From Desulfobacterales bacterium HSG17 (GTDB taxonomy: Bacteria; Desulfobacterota; Desulfobacteria; Desulfobacterales; Desulfococcaceae), in contig JAUCGD010000086.1 of assembly GCA_030377945.1 (NCBI GenBank), positions 1 to 12,411 on the forward strand: 12,411 bases of DNA, read 5' to 3'. The notes under the pieces were generated by a model. It was not told where the DNA came from. It did not search any database and worked only from the letters and a program-made list of their open reading frames with translations. The position numbers were made by a program, and so were the translations under genes. Positions 7,073 to 12,411 of the stretch are shown one piece after another. Positions within the stretch are counted from its first letter, which is position 1; each line of letters opens with the position of its first letter.

Positions 7073-9135
7073 ATAATACGATTGACATTCATACTGTCAT
7101 AAGATCTGAAAATCAATTGTTCTTTGACTCTCCGTTTATCAGACAGGGGAAAAAGAGGAAGGCCGCTCATCTGCTCAACAGCCTCATCTTTTGTGGGGAT
7201 AGCTTCCAGACCTTCCCGGATTTTCTTTCCGTTGACCGTATTAAAAACAATGGCTGTCTTACCATCTGAAACTGCGGAAAAAGGAATCTGATAGGTATCC
7301 AAAATCCTTGATGCTGAAAGGATTTCCTTTTCTCGTGATCCCAGGGAACCGGGCGCACATTTAATGCACATAAATCGTTTGCCCTTTACACGAATCACCA
7401 GATCAATCTTAGAGATATAATTTTCCCCATTTATTTCAAATTCAATTTTGGAATCCACATCAATATCTTTTCTGTCAAATCCCCTCTGGGCCATAAGAAA
7501 ATGTTCAAGCTTCTGGCGGTTGGCTTCTGCACCAAGATCAGGGAGCACTCTGCCGGTAATATTATCAATAATCAAATCTGATTTTATCAATGATTTTCCG
7601 GTCATCTGCCCGGATTGCTCAAGAGACATTATTTTCAGAATTGTCGGGGCAATATCACTAAGCTTACCTTTTTCCAATACCACACCTTTTAAATTATCAT
7701 TCACCAGGATAAAAGGAACCTGATTTAATGTATGGGCAGTATGAACATTGCCTGCCTGATCTATCAACATTTCAGCATTGCCATGATCTGCCGTTACCAT
7801 AATTGTAGCGCCGATTGATTTAATTTCCGTAACAATCTTTTCCACACATTTATCCACGGTTTCACATGCTTTAACAGCAGCCTCAATAACCCCTGTATGG
7901 CCGACCATATCCATATTGGCTAGATTAAGGACAATCAAGTCATATTTGCCTGATTTAATACGATCAAGAACCTCTTTAGTTACTTCAACAGCACTCATCT
8001 CAGGCTTTTGGTCATAGGTTTCCACATCCCTGGGGGATGGAATCAGGCAGCGGTCTTCCAGGGGAAAAGGGGTTTCTTCTCCTCCATTGAAAAAGTACGT
8101 TACATGGGCATATTTCTCAGTTTCTGCTATACGGAGCTGATTCAAGCCCTGGTTACTGACAATCTCTCCTAAAATACCTTGCAGAAGAACTGGTGGAAAG
8201 GCCGTGGGAAAGTCAAAATGTTCATCATATCTGGTCATGGTTGAATATATGCAGATTTCAGGCAGTTTTTTCCGTTCAAAATGATTAAATTCAGGATCGG
8301 TTAATGCCCTGGATATTTCCCTGGCACGATCAGCACGGAAATTGAAAAAAAATACCCCGTCTCCATCCTGGATAAAGGCAATGGGCGCTGAGCTTGAATC
8401 ATTTATTACAACAGGTTTTACAAATTCATCTGTTTCCCCGCGTTCATAAGCATTTTTAACTGCTTTTACAGGATCATTTTCTGCAACCCCCTGGCCCAGG
8501 GTATAAAGATTGTATGCTTTTTCAATCCTGTCCCATCGCATGTCCCTGTCCATAGCATAATAACGGCCGCATATGGTGGCAATACTCCCTGTTTTGTTTG
8601 TATTTATATAATCTTGAACCTGTTTGATATAATCTGCTCCACCTGTTGGAGCAGTATCCCTTCCATCCAGAACAGCATGAATATAAACCTTTTCCAGACC
8701 TTTTTCCTGTGCCAGATCCAGCAAAGCAAGCAAATGGGTCAACTGACTGTGAACCCCGCCGTCCGAAACCAGACCCATAAGATGAAGAGCAGTATTTTTT
8801 TCTTTTACTTTGGATATAACGGCATTTATGGTTTTATTAGACTTAAAACTGCTGTCTTTGATTGCCATATCAATTCTTAATAAATCCTGATAAACAACTC
8901 TGCCTGCCCCGATATTGAGATGCCCCACCTCGGAATTACCCATTATTCCCTGGGGAAGGCCCACAGCTTCTCCAAAACAGGTAAGCTCTGTGTGAGGATA
9001 ATCTCTTTTAAGAGAATCAAGAAAAGGTGTGTTTGCAGCAGATACGGCATTTCCTCTGTCAGCAGTGCCAATACCCCATCCATCCAAAATCATGAGCATA
9101 CATGTTCTTTTAGTATCTGGTTTAGTATCTGGCAT
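7069..9135 (-). CDS. gpmI: 2,3-bisphosphoglycerate-independent phosphoglycerate mutase fused to a C-terminal HsdR_N-like domain
   Basis: Interconverts 3- and 2-phosphoglycerate in glycolysis/gluconeogenesis with Mn2+. The product has 688 residues against about 510-515 for the family. Residues 1-517 are a complete GpmI: MILDGWG with Asp18, the phosphorylated serine in MGNSEVGH (Ser68), DGRDTAP (158-163), FNFRADRAREISRAL (264-278), MDMVGHTG (408-415), TADHGNAE (448-455) and HTAHT (465-469). Residues about 518-688 form a second module resembling the N-terminal domain of type I restriction HsdR proteins (RQKLEHFL, ISKIDLVI, MCIKCAPGSLGSR, TYQIPF, SDGKTAIVF, EGLEAIP). The nuclease E-x-K appears as C590-I-K592, so DNA cleavage is unlikely. 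The ATG at 9135 has GGAG with a 6-nt spacer and overlaps the rsfS end by 14 nt. The stop shares TTAA with rluD. The mutase assignment is certain; the role of the extra domain is unknown. Confidence 0.95.
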   Translation of the reverse strand: MPDTKPDTKRTCMLMILDGWGIGTADRGNAVSAANTPFLDSLKRDYPHTELTCFGEAVGLPQGIMGNSEVGHLNIGAGRVVYQDLLRIDMAIKDSSFKSNKTINAVISKVKEKNTALHLMGLVSDGGVHSQLTHLLALLDLAQEKGLEKVYIHAVLDGRDTAPTGGADYIKQVQDYINTNKTGSIATICGRYYAMDRDMRWDRIEKAYNLYTLGQGVAENDPVKAVKNAYERGETDEFVKPVVINDSSSAPIAFIQDGDGVFFFNFRADRAREISRALTDPEFNHFERKKLPEICIYSTMTRYDEHFDFPTAFPPVLLQGILGEIVSNQGLNQLRIAETEKYAHVTYFFNGGEETPFPLEDRCLIPSPRDVETYDQKPEMSAVEVTKEVLDRIKSGKYDLIVLNLANMDMVGHTGVIEAAVKACETVDKCVEKIVTEIKSIGATIMVTADHGNAEMLIDQAGNVHTAHTLNQVPFILVNDNLKGVVLEKGKLSDIAPTILKIMSLEQSGQMTGKSLIKSDLIIDNITGRVLPDLGAEANRQKLEHFLMAQRGFDRKDIDVDSKIEFEINGENYISKIDLVIRVKGKRFMCIKCAPGSLGSREKEILSASRILDTYQIPFSAVSDGKTAIVFNTVNGKKIREGLEAIPTKDEAVEQMSGLPLFPLSDKRRVKEQLIFRSYDSMNVNRII
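8077..8192 (-). repeat. Inverted repeat arm A: gpmI segment copied at the right end of the window
   Basis: These 116 bp inside gpmI (residues about 316-353, [10 protein letters not shown] to NGGE) recur without mismatch, in inverted orientation, at 12296-12411. Here the segment lies within an intact, conserved gpmI reading frame, so this arm is the original. Confidence 0.97.
9109..9132 (-). repeat. 12-bp perfect tandem duplication at the gpmI 5' end
   Basis: TTTAGTATCTGG (on the + strand) occurs twice back to back at 9109-9120 and 9121-9132. It encodes the duplicated PDTKPDTK at residues 2-9 of GpmI, just before the conserved core. Copy 2 lies within the overlap with the rsfS C terminus. Confidence 0.9.
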
Positions 9136-9583
9136 CAGATTCTCCTTGTTCTGATTCTTCTTCTTCTTCAGGCTCTTCTTTTATTTGATCTTTATCTGGT
9201 TGCGATATTTCCGGTTGAGATATTTCATACTCTAACATGGCAGGGGTCTTAATTCTGGGTGCATCTGTCCAAAGACCTTCAAGATTATAAAAACTTCGCA
9301 CTGTATCATAAAAAACATGAATAATAATATGCCCGTAATCCAATAATACCCACTGACCTTCTTTAATGCCTTCAATGCTTAAGGGCTTTATTTCATAGCC
9401 TTTAAGCTCTTTTTGAATATGTTCTGCAATAGCAGATACCTGGCGGTTAGAGCTTCCGCTGCAAATAATAAATATATCTGCAACCGATGTAAGTCCCTGA
9501 ACATCTATAACTACAAGATCAGAAGCTTTTTTTCCATAAATTGCTTTTACATAAAGATCAAGAGACGGATCAATATTCGTCAT
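9122..9583 (-). CDS. rsfS: Ribosomal silencing factor RsfS (with acidic C-terminal tail)
   Basis: Binds ribosomal protein L14 and blocks joining of the subunits, lowering translation in starvation. It has 153 residues, while family members are usually about 105-130. Residues 1-118 carry the DUF143 signature: KKASDLVVIDVQGLTSVADIFIICSGSSNRQVSAIA, then GQWVLLDYGHIIIHVFYDT and RSFYNLEGLWTDAPRI. The remaining 35 or so residues are an added low-complexity acidic tail containing a duplicated EISQP and a Glu-rich stretch. The ATG at 9583 matches the family N terminus, although the upstream sequence is very AT-rich with no clear Shine-Dalgarno. It lies 37 bp downstream of proA and overlaps gpmI by 14 bp, so it is likely co-transcribed with both. 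No nadD or rlmH, often found in this block in relatives, lies beside it. Confidence 0.95.
   Translation of the reverse strand: MTNIDPSLDLYVKAIYGKKASDLVVIDVQGLTSVADIFIICSGSSNRQVSAIAEHIQKELKGYEIKPLSIEGIKEGQWVLLDYGHIIIHVFYDTVRSFYNLEGLWTDAPRIKTPAMLEYEISQPEISQPDKDQIKEEPEEEEESEQGESDARY
9197..9226 (-). repeat. 15-bp imperfect tandem duplication in the rsfS tail
   Basis: Two adjacent 15-bp units, 9197-9211 and 9212-9226, differ at two positions (TGGTTGCGATATTTC and CGGTTGAGATATTTC on the + strand). They encode the repeated EISQP of the RsfS tail, outside the conserved domain. Confidence 0.85.
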
Positions 9584-9620
9584 AATATAAATATACCATT
9601 TATTAAAATTTAAAAATTAA

Positions 9621-10871
9621 CTATATTCTTACCTGGCCGTCACCAAAAACCACAAACTTGGTTGTTGTCAATTCTTCAACACCCATAGGGCCGAATGCAT
9701 GAAGTTTGGATGTACTTATACCAATCTCCGCGCCAAGGCCAATCTGCCCGCCGTCATTAAATCTGCTGGAGGCATTGACCAGAACAACAGAAGAATCCAC
9801 CTCCCGGACAAAACGTCTGGCTCTATTATAATCGGAAGTAACAATGACTTCTGTATGGGCAGAACCGTATTGGGTCATATGGTCAATGCCCTGTTCCATA
9901 CTGTCAACAATTTTAACTGCAAGAATCAAATCAAGGTATTCAGCATGCCAGTCTGCTTCTTCTGCCTGTTTTGCATTTAAAAGAATTTTACATGTTTGGC
10001 CACACCCCCTGATTTCAATACCTGCGTCAGCAAAAGGCTGTTCCATTGCTTTGAGAAATTTTTCTGCAATTTCCCGGTTTACAAGAAGTGTTTCCAATGC
10101 ATTGCACACACCTGGCCTCTGGGCCTTTGAATTTATGCAAATATCCCTTGCCATATCAATATCTGCACTTTTATCAACATATAAATGACAGACACCTTTA
10201 TAATGTTTTAATACAGGAATCTTTGAATTTTCAACAACAAAACGTATTAAACCTTCTCCACCCCGTGGTATAATCAAATCTATAAATTCTTCTTGAGCCA
10301 GCAAAATATTAACAGCTTCCCTGTCCCTTACAGGAACCACCTGTACTGCTTTTTCAGGCAGACCGGTTTCAACAAGAGATTTGCTGATAATACCGGCAAG
10401 AGCCTGATTGGAGTGAAGAGCCTCAGAACCGCCGCGTAATATAACTGCATTTCCTGCTTTAAAACAAAGACCTGCCGCGTCAATGGTAACATTAGGTCTT
10501 GATTCGTAAATAATACCTATAACACCCAGGGGAATTCTCATGCGGGATACCTGGAGACCGTTTGGCCTTGTCCAGGTTTTAGTTATTGCACCAACAGGAT
10601 CTTCTAACTGTGCAACCTCTCTAAGTCCGTCAGCCATAGACTTAATGGTTGAATCTTTTACTGTCAGGCGATCAATCATGGCATCTGAAAGCCCCATTTC
10701 CCTGCCCCGAACCAAATCCTTTTCATTTTCTTTTTGAATAAAGGCTGCATTTGCTTCAATCTTTTCTGCAAGATTTAACAGCACTTCATTTTTTTTCTGA
10801 GAAGAGCATCTAGCCATTTTAACAGAAGCTGCTTTTGCTGCTTTTGCCATTTCAATAATGGTTGATTCCAT
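9621..10871 (-). CDS. proA: Glutamate-5-semialdehyde dehydrogenase (gamma-glutamyl phosphate reductase)
   Basis: Reduces gamma-glutamyl phosphate to glutamate semialdehyde with NADPH, the second step of proline synthesis. From the ATG at 10871 the product has 416 residues, the family length. Signatures are complete: [20 protein letters not shown], the nucleotide-site segment [20 protein letters not shown], the catalytic cysteine in [14 protein letters not shown], and the C-terminal [25 protein letters not shown] (10887-10881) lies 9 nt before this ATG and looks like its ribosome binding site; an ATG at 10877 is only 3 nt from it. The frame is open further upstream into a surface-protein sequence, so formally the ORF is a fusion. 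The complete ProA N terminus with its own binding site argues that ProA is made separately. Its usual partner proB is not visible upstream. Confidence 0.93.
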   Translation of the reverse strand: MESTIIEMAKAAKAASVKMARCSSQKKNEVLLNLAEKIEANAAFIQKENEKDLVRGREMGLSDAMIDRLTVKDSTIKSMADGLREVAQLEDPVGAITKTWTRPNGLQVSRMRIPLGVIGIIYESRPNVTIDAAGLCFKAGNAVILRGGSEALHSNQALAGIISKSLVETGLPEKAVQVVPVRDREAVNILLAQEEFIDLIIPRGGEGLIRFVVENSKIPVLKHYKGVCHLYVDKSADIDMARDICINSKAQRPGVCNALETLLVNREIAEKFLKAMEQPFADAGIEIRGCGQTCKILLNAKQAEEADWHAEYLDLILAVKIVDSMEQGIDHMTQYGSAHTEVIVTSDYNRARRFVREVDSSVVLVNASSRFNDGGQIGLGAEIGISTSKLHAFGPMGVEELTTTKFVVFGDGQVRI

Positions 10872-10877
10872 TGTCAT

Positions 10878-12293
10878 TTTCCCCCCTGTACCTGTAATTT
10901 CAAAGGTGTAGTCGCTTTCATCACTGTCATCATTGTCAATATTTATTATGGCAGTTCGTGTACCTGAACCTGTTGGAGTAAATTTGACAGAAAATGTAAC
11001 TGAACCACCTGCTGCTATAACAACTTCATCGGGTACATCTGCATCTTCTGAAGCCTGTTTCGGCTGCAATACCACAGAAAAATCAGCAGCATGTGTTCCG
11101 GTAATTCTTACAAAATCAGGAGATGTTCCTGTAAGGTTAAGTTTTCCTCCACCAGCAGCATTTTCAATTGTATAAACTCTGGCAGGATCGGAACTTTCAC
11201 CAACAGCTATGCTTCCATAAGTAACGTCAGCAGACGGAGTAGTTGGAGTAATTGCCGGAATTTCTGTTGCTCCGTTCCAAACAGAAATTTCAGGCTCGGT
11301 TGCATTGCCGGTTATATTAAATTCATATGTGCTTTTAACTGTTGTAGTTGTTGAAGGATCATTATTTATAATAGTTACTGTCGCATTTCGATCGCCAGTA
11401 ACAGGAGGAGTTCCACCCGGAACCGGATCAAATGTAATCTCAAAAGTAGTTTTTCCGCCAGCAGGAACCGGGGTGTCAGGATTGGTTGTTACATTAAAAT
11501 CAGCAGCGTCTGCTCCGCTTATCTCAACAAGAGTAGTGCCATCTAAACTAAGATCAGCAGAACCGAAACCGCCAACAATATCACCAGTGTTAACAATTGT
11601 AAAAGTTAAAGCTTTTTCTCCGTCAACAATGTTTACATCTCCAAAATGCCCTGCCTGTCCTGCGGCTGGGTAAGTAGCCAGAGTATCATCATCATCCACA
11701 TCTTCGGCAACAGGGGGGTCGCCTGCATCAACTTTTATGCCCATTTCAGGATCAAAAGTACAGCTGTCAGGATTTTCAATATCTGGAGCAGGCGAAGGGA
11801 TATTATTTGCTCCTGCTGTAATACACCCGCATGTTGCAGCAGCATTATCAGTAATCAGGCTGATATTTTTAACAGTTCCGCCATGTCCCACAGAATGGTC
11901 AACAATACAAACCTTCATGGTAACATCAGTAATGCCAGAAGCAGCCAGATTTGCTACAAGTGAAGCAAAAGAGGTAACATTTCCAAAAGGAAGTGTCGAA
12001 GGGCAGGAGTTGTCTGTTGTAACTTTATACATCCCGTCATCAGCAGCAGTATCAGAAATACCGTCTTCCGGATCCGGAGCTGACGGATCATCGGAAAATG
12101 TAAGAGTTACAGGTCCTCCTGATGAATGAATAATGGGTACACTGCTTCCGTATTTTTCGCTGGATGCGTCGCAGTTACCTGTATCACCCGGCCTCTGCAC
12201 AACATTCAGCTTAAAACCCTCGGCTTCAACAAAAATACCTAAATCACCCTGATAACCATGTTCCAGATCAAGAGTAATCCCGGTAACATTACC
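10878..12293 (-). CDS. Partial surface/secreted protein: P-domain plus two choice-of-anchor-D (ASH-like) repeats, reading in frame into proA
   Basis: An Asp- and Thr-rich beta-type protein fragment with no visible start or stop of its own. The N-terminal part (about 12290-11844) resembles the proprotein-convertase P-domain: [20 protein letters not shown], later [11 protein letters not shown] and [19 protein letters not shown]. Two repeats follow. The first (about 11747-11301) contains [18 protein letters not shown] and TTFEITFDP. The second (about 11297-10881) contains [46 protein letters not shown] and the typical end [10 protein letters not shown]. Such modules occur in large exported proteins, and no signal peptide is present here. 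The frame is open past a GTG at 12200, so that codon is not the real start. Upstream it enters antisense gpmI sequence and meets TGA at 12348-12350, showing that the gene is cut. Exact function unknown. Confidence 0.7.
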
Positions 12294-12295
12294 AG

Positions 12296-12411
12296 CAGTT
12301 CTTCTGCAAGGTATTTTAGGAGAGATTGTCAGTAACCAGGGCTTGAATCAGCTCCGTATAGCAGAAACTGAGAAATATGCCCATGTAACGTACTTTTTCA
12401 ATGGAGGAGAA
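12296..12411 (+). repeat. Inverted repeat arm B: displaced gpmI fragment at the window end
   Basis: The last 116 bases are the exact reverse complement of 8077-8192. Read on the + strand from 12298 they encode GpmI residues 316-353 (38 codons) in frame, with neither start nor stop. Base 12295 is the first position that no longer matches gpmI, which marks the junction with the P-domain sequence. The fragment is a partial copy, not a second gene. Perfect identity points to a very recent event or to a chimeric read or assembly join. Confidence 0.97.

Noticed and set aside
7069..7584. A restriction-modification or defence system based on the HsdR_N-like domain
   Set aside because: There are no HsdM, HsdS or helicase parts nearby, the E-x-K motif is degenerate, and the domain is tied to a metabolic enzyme.
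12198..12200. GTG at 12200 as the start of an 859-residue protein
   Set aside because: The frame stays open upstream and encodes a P-domain motif ([11 protein letters not shown]), so this GTG is internal.
12296..12411. A second, divergent gpmI gene on the + strand
   Set aside because: It is only 38 codons, identical to the existing gene at DNA level and without a start, so it is a copied fragment.

Overview
The window looks like a chromosomal housekeeping region from a moderately AT-rich Desulfobacterota, most likely a sulfate-reducing Desulfobacterales-type bacterium. This rests on the gene order ispE / tRNA-Gln / prs / rplY / pth, familiar from Desulfobacterota and Geobacter relatives; on the proA-rsfS-gpmI block; on a K+-independent membrane pyrophosphatase; and on an HsdR_N-like domain of a type I recall beside gpmI in this phylum. 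The placement is inferred from gene content only. The first base lies inside ispE and the last inside a copied piece of gpmI, so the window is probably a whole contig rather than an excerpt.

Left half, + strand (1-7072). A 5'-truncated ispE (isoprenoid precursors) is followed by tRNA-Gln(UUG), prs (PRPP synthase), rplY (ribosomal protein L25 with an acidic tail), pth (peptidyl-tRNA hydrolase) and hppA (proton-pumping pyrophosphatase). Two hairpins with T-runs close this group. Then come carD, an RNA-polymerase-binding regulator, and rluD, a 23S rRNA pseudouridine synthase whose 5' end overlaps carD and carries a 15-bp tandem repeat. The common theme is translation plus nucleotide and pyrophosphate metabolism; PRPP-consuming reactions and tRNA charging release PPi, which HppA uses to energise the membrane.

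Right half, - strand (7069-12295). Read in transcription order, there is a partial surface-protein reading frame (P-domain plus two choice-of-anchor-D/ASH-like repeats) running in frame into proA (proline synthesis). rsfS (ribosome silencing factor) follows, overlapping gpmI (cofactor-independent phosphoglycerate mutase). gpmI is fused at its C terminus to an HsdR_N/PD-(D/E)XK-like domain whose E-x-K motif is degenerate. rluD and gpmI converge and share a TTAA as both stop codons.

The most unusual points are these: (1) the last 116 bases (12296-12411) are a perfect inverted copy of an internal gpmI segment (8077-8192); (2) the surface-protein segment is bounded by that junction on one side and by an in-frame join to proA on the other; (3) the GpmI-HsdR_N fusion. 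Points 1 and 2 together look more like a chimeric join (amplification or assembly) at a contig end than like biology. Point 3 appears genuine and is the best lead. I see no CRISPR array, transposase, integrase, phage gene or obvious new multi-gene system.
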